This document shows positions 46,750 to 55,883 of a stretch of 64,000 bases of DNA, piece after piece. The DNA is from Paenibacillus catalpae (GTDB taxonomy: Bacteria; Bacillota; Bacilli; Paenibacillales; Paenibacillaceae). Each line of letters opens with the position of its first letter. The stretch's first letter is position 1. Below the pieces are notes generated by a model. That model did not search any database. It was not told where the DNA came from and saw nothing but the letters and a program-made list of their open reading frames with translations. Made by a program: the position numbers and the translations under genes. The stretch spans positions 255,957 to 319,956 of the forward strand of contig NZ_FOMT01000005.1 in the NCBI RefSeq assembly GCF_900112695.1. The letters are read 5' to 3'.

Positions 46750-48384
46750 ATGACGGACCGGGAGAAAGACAGGGAGCATTCCAATGGAGAACCCCCGTAT
46801 ATGTACATACCGGAAGCACAAAAGTATGAAGAGCAGGGGAAGGCAATTCCGGCGCCTCCTTTTGAGTTAACGGACAAGCCGGATAAACGGGGAAAGACTC
46901 TGTCGAAAAAAGAGTCAAGTAAAGATGATATCATTCCAGACAGCCTGGATGAGGTCTTCATACGGCTGGAGAATGAAGTTGGTTATAAAGTTAGCTTTGA
47001 TATCGTTGTACGCGAGATGACGTTTGGTGACCGGCGGGTTGCTTTTTTCTACATGAATGGTTTGGCCAAGGATACAATTTTGACGGAGATCCTGAAGCGA
47101 CTGACCTATTTGCACGCGGATGAGGTTACGGGAGATGCCTTTCATGAGTTCATGAACCTGTATGTGCCTGCTGCACAGGTTGAGAAGAAGGAAAAATGGA
47201 ATGAGATGCTGACCTTCGTCTTGTCCGGCTCAACGGCGATGTTCATAGATAAAGAACCGAATGTCATTATCATTGATGCAAAATCATTCCCGGGACGAAA
47301 TCCGGAGGAGCCGTCGCTTGAACGTGTTGTCCGCGGCAGCCGGGACGGTTTCGTCGAGACGATGATGATGAACGTCTCGCTCGTCCGCAGACGTCTGCGT
47401 GATCCGCAGCTTAGATACGAGCTTGTCCGCGTCGGGGAGCGTACGCAATCCGATATTTGTATCGCTTACATCAATGATCTGGCTGACCCGGAGCTGGTTA
47501 AATCGATTAAGGATAAAATCGAGCTTGTGCATATTGACGGCCTGCCGCTTGCCGATAAACAGCTGGAAGAAGCAACGGTGCAGCGGGGCTGGAACCCGTT
47601 CCCGCTGGTTCGCTATTCCGAGCGCCCGGATGTAGTATCCGCTCACTTGCTTGAAGGCTCCGTTGTGGTCTTTGTGGACACCTCGCCAAGCGCGATGATC
47701 CTGCCAACGACCTTCTTTGATCTGATTCAGCACGCGGAGGAGAACCGGCAGACTCCGTTTATTGGCACCTATCTGCGCTGGGTCCGGTACCTCGGAATAT
47801 TCTCTTCGCTGTTCCTGCTGCCTCTCTGGCTCTTGTTTGTCATTCATCCTGAGCTTAAGCCGCAGGCACTTGAATTTCTTGGACCGGAGAAGGTCGGCAA
47901 GCTGCCGCTTATCGTACAGTTCCTGATTGTAGAGATCGGCGTCGATCTCATGAGGCTCGCCTCGGTGCATACGCCGTCTACTCTCGCCACCGCCGTATCC
48001 CTCGTTGCCGCCATTATGGTTGGTGATATCGCAGTAAAAACCGGGCTGTTTATCAATGAGGTCATCCTCTACATGGCCATTGCAGCCGTGGGGATGTTCG
48101 CCACGCCAAGCTATGAGCTTGGACTTGCCAACCGCATTGTGAGGCTGATTCTCATTTTAGCGGTATCGATATTCCATGCACCTGGCTTTGTGCTCGCAAC
48201 AACGGCGATTCTTATCATGCTGTGCATGCAGCGCTCATTCAACCGTCCGTATATGTGGCCGTTTATTCCATTCGATTACCGGGCAATGTGGAATATCATT
48301 GTAAGGAAGCCGGTACTCAAAAACCGGTCCCGTCCGAATCTGCTGCGCCCGCAGCAAAGCGACAAAATGCCGCGGTCCGAGTAG
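46750..48384 (+). CDS. spoVAF: Spore germination protein SpoVAF (GerA family)
   Basis: The 544-residue protein has a GerAA-like soluble N-terminal part (RVAFFYMNGLAKDTILTEILKRL, EPNVIIIDAKSFPGRNPEEPSLERVVRGSRDGFVE). About five membrane helices follow from residue 340, including TYLRWVRYLGIFSSLFLLPLWLLF and the LIVEIGVDLMRLASVHTPS segment. This is the SpoVAF/GerA pattern. Of the possible starts I use the ATG at 46750, nine bases from GTGGAGG; TTG 46741 and ATG 46744 are too close. SpoVAF is thought to tune germination with partner OapA (YqhR in some genomes); no such partner is next to it. Confidence 0.9.
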   Translation: MTDREKDREHSNGEPPYMYIPEAQKYEEQGKAIPAPPFELTDKPDKRGKTLSKKESSKDDIIPDSLDEVFIRLENEVGYKVSFDIVVREMTFGDRRVAFFYMNGLAKDTILTEILKRLTYLHADEVTGDAFHEFMNLYVPAAQVEKKEKWNEMLTFVLSGSTAMFIDKEPNVIIIDAKSFPGRNPEEPSLERVVRGSRDGFVETMMMNVSLVRRRLRDPQLRYELVRVGERTQSDICIAYINDLADPELVKSIKDKIELVHIDGLPLADKQLEEATVQRGWNPFPLVRYSERPDVVSAHLLEGSVVVFVDTSPSAMILPTTFFDLIQHAEENRQTPFIGTYLRWVRYLGIFSSLFLLPLWLLFVIHPELKPQALEFLGPEKVGKLPLIVQFLIVEIGVDLMRLASVHTPSTLATAVSLVAAIMVGDIAVKTGLFINEVILYMAIAAVGMFATPSYELGLANRIVRLILILAVSIFHAPGFVLATTAILIMLCMQRSFNRPYMWPFIPFDYRAMWNIIVRKPVLKNRSRPNLLRPQQSDKMPRSE

Positions 48385-48521
48385 AGGCCAAGAAATACAA
48401 ATGAAATGTGAATTTATCCATTTCTCTAAGGGTTAGATTGCGATATACTGTGGCTATTGGTGTAAATCGTAATTATCTTCTATTACGTTCTTGTAGTAGA
48501 TATCCAAGGGGGAAATGAATC

Positions 48522-49850
48522 ATGTACTTACATGGCACAAGTAAAATTAATGCCGAAGGGCATTTGGAAATTGGCGGCGTTGACGTAGCGGATCTGGCGA
48601 AGGAATACGGCACGCCGCTGTACATCGTAGATGAGGCGCTTGTTCGTCAACGCGCGAATGAATACGTATCGGCATTTGAGGCTTCCGGCCTGAAATTCCA
48701 GGTCGCTTATGCAAGCAAAGCCTTCTCGGTTATGGCTATGTGCGCAATTGCAGAGCAAGAAGGTTTGTCGCTTGACGTTGTATCCGACGGCGAGCTTTAC
48801 ACGGCATTGCAAGCCGGCTTCCCTGCAGGCCGCATCCACTTCCACGGCAATAACAAAACACCGGATGAGATCAATATGGCGCTGGACGCCAACATCGGCT
48901 GTTTCGTTGTTGACAACTTTGTAGAGCTGCACATGCTGAATGCACTTGCCGCCGACAAAGGCAAAAAAGTAAAAATCCTGTTCCGTATTACACCAGGCGT
49001 AGAAGCGCATACGCATGAATATATTTCGACTGGCCAACAAGATTCGAAGTTTGGCTTCGACCTTGGCAACGGTGCGGCGAAACAAGCCATCGAGGAAGCT
49101 CTTAAGCTTTCGAATATCGAGATTCTGGGCGTGCATTCCCATATCGGCTCCCAAATCTTCGAAGTAGACGGCTTCCGTATGGCCGTTGACAAAGTTGCGG
49201 CTTTTGCTGTTCAAATCCGTGAAGAGCTTGGCCATACGTTCCAGGTTATCAACCTTGGCGGCGGCTTTGGCATCCGTTATGTAGAAGGAGACACACCGCT
49301 TCCGGTAGCCCAATATGTGGCTGCGATTACCGATGCGATCATCTCGAACTTCTCGGCTGCAAACTTCCCGCTGCCTGAGATCTGGGTTGAACCGGGCCGC
49401 AGCATCGTAGGCGACGCGGGCACAACATTGTACACCGTTGGCACAATGAAAGAGATTCCGGGTGTCCGCAAATATATCGCAGTTGACGGCGGTATGATGG
49501 ATAACCCTCGTCCGGCTCTGTATCAATCCCGTTACGAGGCGATTCTTGCGAACCGCGCGAACGAAGCGAATGCAGAAACGGTTACAATTGCAGGTAAAGC
49601 ATGCGAGAGCGGCGATAAGCTGATTATCGACCTGGAGCTGCCGAAAGCAGAAACAGGCGACCTGCTTGCCGTATTCTGCACAGGCGCTTACAACTATGCC
49701 ATGGCGAGCAACTACAACCGCTTCCGCCGCCCGGCAGTCGTATTCGTAAAAGACGGCCAATCCGACCTCGTTGTTCAGCGTGAATCGCTGGAGAACATCG
49801 TTGGCAACGACGTTATTCCGGCAAGACTTCGCAAATCGCTTGCTAAGTAA
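48522..49850 (+). CDS. lysA: Diaminopimelate decarboxylase
   Basis: LysA makes L-lysine from meso-diaminopimelate with pyridoxal phosphate. The 442-residue enzyme has the PLP Lys in QVAYASKAFSVMAM (about 65), HFHGNNKTPDEI, GVHSHIGSQIF, VINLGGGFGIRY, EPGRSIVGDAGTTLY, and ACESGDKLI with the second-subunit Cys. AAGGGGGAAATGAATC precedes the ATG. TATACT at 48444-48449 could be its -10 box. No lysine riboswitch is seen in the 137-base leader. A 410-codon open frame runs antisense, an effect of codon bias. Confidence 0.96.
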   Translation: MYLHGTSKINAEGHLEIGGVDVADLAKEYGTPLYIVDEALVRQRANEYVSAFEASGLKFQVAYASKAFSVMAMCAIAEQEGLSLDVVSDGELYTALQAGFPAGRIHFHGNNKTPDEINMALDANIGCFVVDNFVELHMLNALAADKGKKVKILFRITPGVEAHTHEYISTGQQDSKFGFDLGNGAAKQAIEEALKLSNIEILGVHSHIGSQIFEVDGFRMAVDKVAAFAVQIREELGHTFQVINLGGGFGIRYVEGDTPLPVAQYVAAITDAIISNFSAANFPLPEIWVEPGRSIVGDAGTTLYTVGTMKEIPGVRKYIAVDGGMMDNPRPALYQSRYEAILANRANEANAETVTIAGKACESGDKLIIDLELPKAETGDLLAVFCTGAYNYAMASNYNRFRRPAVVFVKDGQSDLVVQRESLENIVGNDVIPARLRKSLAK

Positions 49851-49903
49851 GGGCGATATTTGGTAACGTAGTCTTATTCGGAAAAGAAAGGTAGATGTTA
49901 TAA

Positions 49904-50335
49904 ATGGCTAAACAAGCAAAAATCACACTTGAGAACGGTGCAGAGGTCACTCTTGATCTGTTCGACCAAGATGCTCCAAATACGGTAGCAAACTTCGAAA
50001 AGCTTGTAAACGAGGGCTTCTATAACGGTCTGGTATTCCACCGCGTTATTCCTGGCTTCGTTGCGCAAGGCGGCTGCCCTAACGGCTCTGGCTCTGGCGG
50101 CCCAGGCTACACAATCAACTGTGAGATCAACCCGAACAAGCATGAGCGCGGTACGCTCGCAATGGCTCACGCAGGCCGTAACACTGGCGGAAGCCAATTC
50201 TACATCTGCTATCAGCCGCAGCCGCATCTTGACGGCCAACATACTGTTTTCGGCAAAGTAACAAAAGGCATGGAGCATGTTGACGCGTTTAAAGGACGCG
50301 ATAAAATGCAAAAGGTTGAAGTTTACGAAGTTTAA
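49904..50335 (+). CDS. ppiB: Peptidyl-prolyl cis-trans isomerase (cyclophilin)
   Basis: PpiB speeds proline isomerisation during protein folding in the cytosol. The 143-residue protein has the cyclophilin core: GLVFHRVIPGFVAQGGCP (catalytic Arg near 47), GSGGPGYTINCE, GTLAMAHAGRNTGGSQFYI and PHLDGQHTVFGKV. No signal peptide. AGAAAGGTAGATG is the ribosome site. It lies between lysA and the riboflavin operon as in B. subtilis. Confidence 0.95.
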   Translation: MAKQAKITLENGAEVTLDLFDQDAPNTVANFEKLVNEGFYNGLVFHRVIPGFVAQGGCPNGSGSGGPGYTINCEINPNKHERGTLAMAHAGRNTGGSQFYICYQPQPHLDGQHTVFGKVTKGMEHVDAFKGRDKMQKVEVYEV

Positions 50336-50370
50336 TGTTAAGATACTAACAAAATTATAGTTTGTGGCTT

Positions 50371-50572
50371 ACCTTCGGGGCAGGGTGAAAATCCCAACCG
50401 GCGGTGATCGAGAGGCGGAAGCGTAACTGGTTTAACCAGCATGCTCTCGTTTTCTCGTCAGTCCGTGACCCGGGCCATCCCTTGCAAGAGCGATTCTTCG
50501 CATTGCAGGGGATGGAACGGTGGACCTGGTGCAAATCCGGGACCGACAGTATAGTCTGGATGGGAGAAGGAG
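50371..50572 (+). promoter_or_regulatory. FMN riboswitch (RFN element) of the riboflavin operon
   Basis: The conserved parts are present in order: TTCGGGGCAGGGTGAAAATC (50374 on), CCGGCGGTGAT, GTCCGTGACCC, GGTGGACCTGGTGCAAATCC (50519 on), and GACAGTATAGTCTGGATGGG ending in AGAAGGA. One peripheral arm is long, with CCATCCCTTGCAAG/TTGCAGGGGATGG. FMN binding would turn the operon off. The expression platform is about 200 bases downstream at the terminator before ribD. Confidence 0.95.
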
Positions 50573-50777
50573 ACACATTCATACGTATGGGCGTTCATGC
50601 TTGTTTTTCTTGTGCTTATTTTCACAAAGGCAAGAACAATAGGCTTGTTTGAAGTATAAAAAAAGTATAAGTTTCTTTGTACTGTTCTTATATTTCACCT
50701 GCGAAACGTTTGCTGATCCCTATGCGGTTCAGCCGTTTAAGCTTGAATAGCTTATTTTTGTATCGAATGGTTATTTT

Positions 50778-50817
50778 CCCACCCCCGTTGGCTAAGCTGG
50801 CTAATGGGGGTGTTTTG
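50778..50817 (+). terminator. Terminator of the FMN riboswitch, touching the ribD start
   Basis: CACCCCC (50780-50786) pairs with GGGGGTG (50806-50812), with GGCTAAGCTGGC in the loop, followed by TTTTG. The 3' arm GGGGGTG is also the only ribosome-site-like sequence before the ribD ATG, 10 bases away. The 205 bases between riboswitch and hairpin show AT-rich sequence and no gene. Confidence 0.75.
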
Positions 50818-50822
50818 CATTT

Positions 50823-51929
50823 ATGGAAGTTTTAAATGATTCTTATTATATGAGTCTTGCGCTTGAACTGGCAGCCAAAGCCTCCGGGCAGACCGGCATC
50901 AATCCGGTGGTTGGCTGTGTTGTAGTAAAGGATGGACGGATAATCGGTGTTGGCACGCATCTGAAGCGGGGAACGGGTCACGCTGAAGTACATGCGCTGC
51001 AGATGGCCGGTGACGAAGCAGAAGGCTCGACCGTCTATGTTACGCTCGAGCCTTGCAGTCACTTCGGGAAAACACCACCTTGCTGTGAACGCATCATCAA
51101 TGCGAAAGCAGCTCGGGTTGTAGTCGCAACAACGGACCCGAATCCGCAGGTTGCGGGCAGAGGGATCGCTCGTCTGAGGGAGGAAGGCATCGAGGTTGAA
51201 GTTGGCCTGCTTGATGAACAATCCCGGAACATGAACGAAAAGTTCAACAAATATATTACGACCCGGCTGCCTTTCGTAACGCTTAAGACCGCTAGTACGC
51301 TGGATGGCAAGATTGCTTCCCATACCGGAGACAGCCGCTGGATTACAGGCTCTGCCGCACGCGAACAGGTACATACGCTGCGACATCAGCATGAGGCGAT
51401 CATGGTTGGCATCGGCACTTTACTGGCGGATAATCCTCAACTGACAACACGTGCGGCTGTTCCGGCAATTCATCCGGTTCGTATTATTGTGGACAGTCAG
51501 CTGCGGCTGCCGCTGGATGCCCGGGTGGTAACGGACGGTTTATCCCGGACGATCGTTCTGACTTCCGGTCAAGCAGATCAGGCCCGCGATGAGCAACTAA
51601 CTCAAGCCGGCATTGAAGTTATCCGCTGCGGCGATGGCCCACAGGTCGATTTGCCTGAGGCGATGCGCAAGCTTGGAGAGATGGAGATCGGATCCATTCT
51701 CCTGGAAGGCGGGGGCAAGCTTAATGGCGCCATGCTGGAAGCGGGATTAATTGATAAGATTATGATCTATATGGCAACAAAGATTATTGGCGGATTCGAT
51801 TCCCCTGGCACCTTCACGTTTGCCGGGTTCGAGAAGATGTCGCAGGCTATTGAACTGGACCATGTAAAGGTTGAAATGGCAGGAGAAGATGTTTGTATAT
51901 CGGGATATCCGGCATACGGCAATGAATAG
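50823..51929 (+). CDS. ribD: Bifunctional diaminohydroxyphosphoribosylaminopyrimidine deaminase/reductase
   Basis: RibD carries out the second and third steps of riboflavin synthesis. The 368-residue protein has the zinc deaminase domain (GCVVVKDGRIIG, HAEVHAL with the catalytic Glu near 58, YVTLEPCSHFGKTPPC). A reductase domain follows (TLKTASTLDGKIASHTGDSRWITG, VGIGTLLADNPQLT, ILLEGGGKLNGAMLEAGL). It heads ribD-ribE-ribBA-ribH under the FMN riboswitch. The ATG has no separate ribosome site other than the arm of the terminator. Confidence 0.96.
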   Translation: MEVLNDSYYMSLALELAAKASGQTGINPVVGCVVVKDGRIIGVGTHLKRGTGHAEVHALQMAGDEAEGSTVYVTLEPCSHFGKTPPCCERIINAKAARVVVATTDPNPQVAGRGIARLREEGIEVEVGLLDEQSRNMNEKFNKYITTRLPFVTLKTASTLDGKIASHTGDSRWITGSAAREQVHTLRHQHEAIMVGIGTLLADNPQLTTRAAVPAIHPVRIIVDSQLRLPLDARVVTDGLSRTIVLTSGQADQARDEQLTQAGIEVIRCGDGPQVDLPEAMRKLGEMEIGSILLEGGGKLNGAMLEAGLIDKIMIYMATKIIGGFDSPGTFTFAGFEKMSQAIELDHVKVEMAGEDVCISGYPAYGNE

Positions 51930-51944
51930 ATTGGGGGAGTTCCC

Positions 51945-52616
51945 GTGTTTACCGGCCTGGTTGAGGAAGTTGGCACATTAAGACGGGTTAAAAAACAAGG
52001 CGAAGCGATGGTTCTGACCGTGGAAGCTTCAAAGGTGACAGAAGGGGTAGCGCTCGGAGACAGCATTTCGGTAAACGGTGTCTGCCTGACGGTTATCGCC
52101 TTTGACCGGACATCGTTTGATGCGGATGTTATGCCGGAAACGTACCGCAAGTCGAACTTGCATCAGATGCGCCCGGGGCAGAATGTTAACCTGGAGCGAG
52201 CGATGCTGGCTGGCGGCAGATTCGGCGGCCATATTGTTCAGGGGCATGTCGATGGCGTTGGTGTTATTACAGGACGCGAGACGGATGCTAATGCGGTTGT
52301 ATTCGCCATCCGGCTGGCGGACGACGAGATGATGCGTTATGTCATTCCGAAAGGCTCCATTACGATCGACGGCATTAGCCTGACGGTCGTGAGTACCAAT
52401 GCCACTGGCTTCTCGGTGTCGGTTATCCCGCATACGCTTGGGGAAACGGCACTTATGAACAAGAAAGCCGGTGAATCGGTTAATATTGAATGTGATGTTA
52501 TCGGCAAATATGTCGATCATCTGCTTCATTACAAGCCGTCTGATACATCTGGTTCCACGGGCCGGACAGAATCCAAGATTAGCGCCGCATTTTTAAGCGA
52601 GAATGGTTTTTTATAA
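51945..52616 (+). CDS. ribE: Riboflavin synthase alpha subunit
   Basis: RibE dismutates two lumazine molecules to riboflavin. The 223-residue protein consists of two similar barrels. The first is MFTGLVEEVGTLRRV, GDSISVNGVCLTVI and GGHIVQGHVDGVG. The second is KGSITIDGISLTVV with SVSVIPHTLGETALMNKKAGESVNIECDVIGKYV. The C-terminus has a variable tail of about 20 residues. It starts with GTG after GGGGGAGTTCCC, 15 bases behind ribD. Confidence 0.95.
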   Translation: MFTGLVEEVGTLRRVKKQGEAMVLTVEASKVTEGVALGDSISVNGVCLTVIAFDRTSFDADVMPETYRKSNLHQMRPGQNVNLERAMLAGGRFGGHIVQGHVDGVGVITGRETDANAVVFAIRLADDEMMRYVIPKGSITIDGISLTVVSTNATGFSVSVIPHTLGETALMNKKAGESVNIECDVIGKYVDHLLHYKPSDTSGSTGRTESKISAAFLSENGFL

Positions 52617-52651
52617 ATATAAGGGCAACCGGATAGCAGGGAGGGAAATTG

Positions 52652-53821
52652 ATGAATAGAAACTTGCAAGATGATGTATTTGATTCAATGGAAGCTGCGC
52701 TAGAAGATTTGAAAGCCGGCAAGCCGATTATTGTGGTCGATGATGAGGACCGCGAGAACGAAGGGGATCTAATTGCCCTGGCGGAGACGGCATCCCCGGA
52801 AGTCATTAATTTCATGATCACGGAAGCGCGCGGCCTGGTCTGCGTGCCCATTACGCAAGAACGCGCCGAGCAGCTTGATCTGCCGCCGATGGTTCAGCAT
52901 AATACGGACTATCATGGTACAGCCTTTACCGTATCTGTAGACCACGTTTCCACTACAACGGGCATATCCGCCTTTGAACGTTCCCAAACGGTCAAGGCTT
53001 TAATTGATCCGGAGACCAAAGCAACCGATTTCCGTAAACCGGGACATATTTTCCCGCTTGTTGCCAAGGATGGCGGCGTTATCCGCCGCGCCGGCCACAC
53101 AGAAGCAGGCATTGACCTTGCGCGTATGTGCGGCTCGGAGCCGGCAGCGGTCATTTGTGAAATTATTAAAGAGGACGGCACGATGGCCCGTCTTCCGGAT
53201 TTGATCGCTTTTAAGGAAAAGCATGACCTGAAGCTGATTACGATCCAGGGCATGATCGCTTACCGCAATTCCAAGGAACGGCTTGTCGACCGTATCGTTG
53301 ACGTTCAGATGCCGACAGACTTTGGTGATTTCCGGGCGATTGCCTTCTCCAATCAGGCAGACGGCAAGGAGCATATCGCTTTTGTAAAAGGCCAGATTGA
53401 TCCGGAGAAGCCGGTGCTTGTCCGTGTTCATTCCGAGTGTCTGACAGGCGATGTCTTCCACTCGCACCGCTGCGAATGTGGGCGGCAGCTTCAGTCGGCA
53501 TTAAAGCAGATTGATGAGGAAGGCAGCGGTGTCCTGCTCTATATGCGCCAGGAAGGCAGCAGTCTCGTAAACAAGCTGATGGCTTACGCGCAGTCCGATC
53601 AAGGCGTAAATAAAGCCGATGCCAAACCTAAGCTGGATCTTCGCGATTATGGAGTTGGCGCACAAATTTTGCGTGATCTTGGTGTCCGCAAAATGCGTCT
53701 CTTGACTAATAATCCGCGTAAGATCAGAGGGCTGGAAGGCCACGGTATTGAGATTGTTGAACGTGTGCCTATCGAGATTAAAGACCATGCAAGCCAAGGG
53801 CGTTACCAGCGTACAAAGTAA
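52652..53821 (+). CDS. ribBA: Bifunctional DHBP synthase/GTP cyclohydrolase II
   Basis: RibBA makes dihydroxybutanone phosphate from ribulose 5-phosphate (N-terminal half) and opens GTP (C-terminal half), the two entry points of riboflavin synthesis. In 389 residues, VDDEDRENEGDL (about 32-43), TTGISAFERS and RRAGHTEAGIDLAR mark DHBP synthase. HSECLTGDVFHSHRCECG (zinc Cys), YMRQEGSSLVNKLMAY and LTNNPRKI mark GTP cyclohydrolase II. The ATG at 52652 is used, with AGGGAGGG upstream, rather than the TTG just before. Confidence 0.96.
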   Translation: MNRNLQDDVFDSMEAALEDLKAGKPIIVVDDEDRENEGDLIALAETASPEVINFMITEARGLVCVPITQERAEQLDLPPMVQHNTDYHGTAFTVSVDHVSTTTGISAFERSQTVKALIDPETKATDFRKPGHIFPLVAKDGGVIRRAGHTEAGIDLARMCGSEPAAVICEIIKEDGTMARLPDLIAFKEKHDLKLITIQGMIAYRNSKERLVDRIVDVQMPTDFGDFRAIAFSNQADGKEHIAFVKGQIDPEKPVLVRVHSECLTGDVFHSHRCECGRQLQSALKQIDEEGSGVLLYMRQEGSSLVNKLMAYAQSDQGVNKADAKPKLDLRDYGVGAQILRDLGVRKMRLLTNNPRKIRGLEGHGIEIVERVPIEIKDHASQGRYQRTK

Positions 53822-53866
53822 GCCAGATTGAAACAAAATTTAGATAAACGACCAGGAGGGCTTAAC

Positions 53867-54337
53867 ATGCCAAACGTATTTGAAGCAAGTGTAGTATCGG
53901 AAGGACTTCGATTTGGGGTTGTTGTTGGACGGTTTAATGAATTTATCTCGGGTAAACTGCTTAGCGGTGCGCTTGACGGTTTTAAACGCCATGGCGCGCA
54001 AGACAACGATGTAGATATTGCATGGGTGCCAGGCGCTTTCGAAATTCCGCTTATCGCGCAAAAAATGGCTGAAAGCGGCAAGTACGATGCCGTGATTACC
54101 CTTGGCGCCGTTATCCGCGGATCAACTCCACACTTTGATTTTGTGTGCAACGAAGCGGCAAAAGGTGTAGCAGCAATCGCGCTCAAAACAGGCGTTCCAA
54201 CGATTTTTGGCGTATTGACTGTAGATTCGATTGAGCAGGCGATTGAGCGTGCGGGTACAAAAGCGGGAAATAAAGGTTATGAGGCAGCTGTTTCTGCAAT
54301 AGAGATGGCAAATTTGTCGAAATTACTGCATAATTAG
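53867..54337 (+). CDS. ribH: 6,7-dimethyl-8-ribityllumazine synthase
   Basis: RibH forms lumazine from the RibD and RibBA products and builds 60-subunit shells in bacilli. The 156-residue protein has FGVVVGRFNEFISGKLL, the binding loop WVPGAFEIPLIAQK, ITLGAVIRGSTPHFDFVCNEAAKG (catalytic His near 89) and PTIFGVLTVDSIEQAIERAGTKAGNKG. The ATG at 53867 has AGGAGGG eight bases upstream; a longer frame from 53828 has none. It is the last gene of the rib operon. Confidence 0.96.
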   Translation: MPNVFEASVVSEGLRFGVVVGRFNEFISGKLLSGALDGFKRHGAQDNDVDIAWVPGAFEIPLIAQKMAESGKYDAVITLGAVIRGSTPHFDFVCNEAAKGVAAIALKTGVPTIFGVLTVDSIEQAIERAGTKAGNKGYEAAVSAIEMANLSKLLHN

Positions 54338-54413
54338 AGTAATCGCTCAAATTATGCTGCGTTACTTGTTATAGGACGTCAGCCGTTTGCGCATGGCAGG
54401 GGGATCGTAAGAA

Positions 54414-55193
54414 GTGGCGATGCATTACAAGTTGGAATCCTTTGAAGGACCGCTCGATTTACTGCTTCATCTTATTGATAAGTCAGAAATCGACATTCAT
54501 GAGGTTTCGATTAGTGAAATAACGGATCAATATATGGAGTACTTGAATGCGATGAAGGAGCTTGAGCTGGAGCTTACAAGCGAGTTTCTTGTTATGGCGG
54601 CAACCTTGCTGGCCATCAAGAGCAATCAGCTTTTGCCCAAACCTCCCGTATTTGAGGACTTCTATGAAGAATGGCCGGATGATGGGCTTGATCCGAGGGA
54701 CGAGCTCATTCAGAAGCTGGTCGAATATCGAAAATTCAAGCAAATAGCAGAACAGCTTCGGGAGAAGGAAGTGGAGCGCAGTCTCATTTATTCCCGCGAG
54801 CCGGATGATATGACGCCGTATATGAAAGAAGAGATCGTCAATCCGCTTGAGGGCTTGCATGTCTCCGACCTGATTGCAGCATTCCAGCGGGCGCTGCGCA
54901 GAGCGGCACGACGGAACATTGTGGCAACCGTGCAACGGGACGAAATCTCGGTGAAAGACCGCATTCGGGACATTGTAGAAGTTCTGAAGCAGTTCGATAC
55001 CGTGCGATTCTCCCGCCTGATCCGCGAGAATATGGGCAAGCATGAGATTGTGGTCACGTTCCTGGCTATTTTGGAGCTGATGAAGATGAAACATATTCGC
55101 TGCTTCCAGCATCAGCTGTTTGATGACATCGTCATTCATTGGAGAGGAGAAGCGGCGGACAATGGATTACCCGAAGTTGAAGTCGATTATTGA
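54414..55193 (+). CDS. scpA: Segregation and condensation protein A
   Basis: ScpA is the kleisin that bridges SMC heads and binds ScpB, organising and separating chromosomes. The 259-residue protein has the conserved N-terminus (YKLESFEGPLDLLLHLIDKSEIDIHEVSI), ELELTSEFLVMAATLLAIKS and a C-terminal winged helix (TFLAILELMKMKHIRCFQHQLFDDI). The GTG at 54414 is about ten bases from GGGGG and is preferred; an ATG lies two codons later. It overlaps scpB by 32 bases. Confidence 0.95.
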   Translation: MAMHYKLESFEGPLDLLLHLIDKSEIDIHEVSISEITDQYMEYLNAMKELELELTSEFLVMAATLLAIKSNQLLPKPPVFEDFYEEWPDDGLDPRDELIQKLVEYRKFKQIAEQLREKEVERSLIYSREPDDMTPYMKEEIVNPLEGLHVSDLIAAFQRALRRAARRNIVATVQRDEISVKDRIRDIVEVLKQFDTVRFSRLIRENMGKHEIVVTFLAILELMKMKHIRCFQHQLFDDIVIHWRGEAADNGLPEVEVDY

Positions 55194-55785
55194 GGGCCTG
55201 TTATTTATGGCCGGTGACGAAGGGCTGAACAAACGACAGCTTGCCGATATATTGGAGCTTGACGCTGATCTGGCGGCTGACCTTGTGTACGATCTGCACC
55301 GTGATTTGGCACGGGAGCAGCGCGGGGTGCAGGTCGCCGAAGTTGCCGGTGCTTACCGGATGACGACGAATCCGGATCATGCGGCTTATTTCGAACGCAT
55401 GGCCTATACGCCAACGCGCTCCCAATTGTCGCAGGCTGCGCTTGAGACGCTGTCAATCGTGGCGTACCGCCAGCCGATTACCCGTATCGATATTGAAGAG
55501 ATCCGGGGCGTCAAGAGTGACCGGGCGATACAGTCGCTTGTGTCCAAAGATTTAATTGAGGAAGTCGGACGTGCCGAAGCCATCGGCAGACCGATTTTGT
55601 ACGGTACAACGAAATCATTCCTGGATTATTTTGGTTTGCCGAATATAAAAGCATTGCCTGAACCTAAACAAGTCGATATCGATGAAGCGCTGGAAGAGCA
55701 GACGCAAATGCTGTTCGAACGCTTGGGCGAACGTCAAACGACGATTGACGAGTTTATCCCTGTAAACGGGGACAAGGAAGATTAG
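55162..55785 (+). CDS. scpB: Segregation and condensation protein B
   Basis: ScpB forms a dimer of double winged-helix proteins bound to ScpA in the SMC complex. In 207 residues, LKSIIEGLLFMAGDEGLNKRQLADILEL is the first winged helix. TPTRSQLSQAALETLSIVAYRQPITRIDIEEIRGV with RPILYGTTKSFLDYFGL is the second. A C-terminal tail with ERQTTIDEF follows. The ATG at 55162 lies in scpA, with GGAGAGGAG 13 bases ahead, slightly long. Overlap implies coupled translation. Confidence 0.95.
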   Translation: MDYPKLKSIIEGLLFMAGDEGLNKRQLADILELDADLAADLVYDLHRDLAREQRGVQVAEVAGAYRMTTNPDHAAYFERMAYTPTRSQLSQAALETLSIVAYRQPITRIDIEEIRGVKSDRAIQSLVSKDLIEEVGRAEAIGRPILYGTTKSFLDYFGLPNIKALPEPKQVDIDEALEEQTQMLFERLGERQTTIDEFIPVNGDKED

Positions 55786-55829
55786 CATTGTCAGGTTTTA
55801 CAAAAGAATGGTCAAAATGGTGAACTTTT

Positions 55830-55869
55830 GGTCCGTTATTTCCCGTTACAGCGGGATAACGGACCTTTT
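55830..55869 (+). terminator. Terminator of scpAB
   Basis: GGTCCGTTAT and ATAACGGACC pair, with CCCG/CGGG inside, followed by TTTTT. Confidence 0.88.
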
Positions 55870-55883
55870 TACTTTTTTATCTA

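Noticed and set aside
48385..48521. Lysine riboswitch before lysA
   Set aside because: The 137-base leader lacks the L-box conserved core and a terminator.
48528..49760. A 410-codon open frame antisense to lysA
   Set aside because: It lies entirely opposite a clear diaminopimelate decarboxylase, has no ribosome site, and its translation is rich in Cys, Arg and His in the way of antisense shadows.
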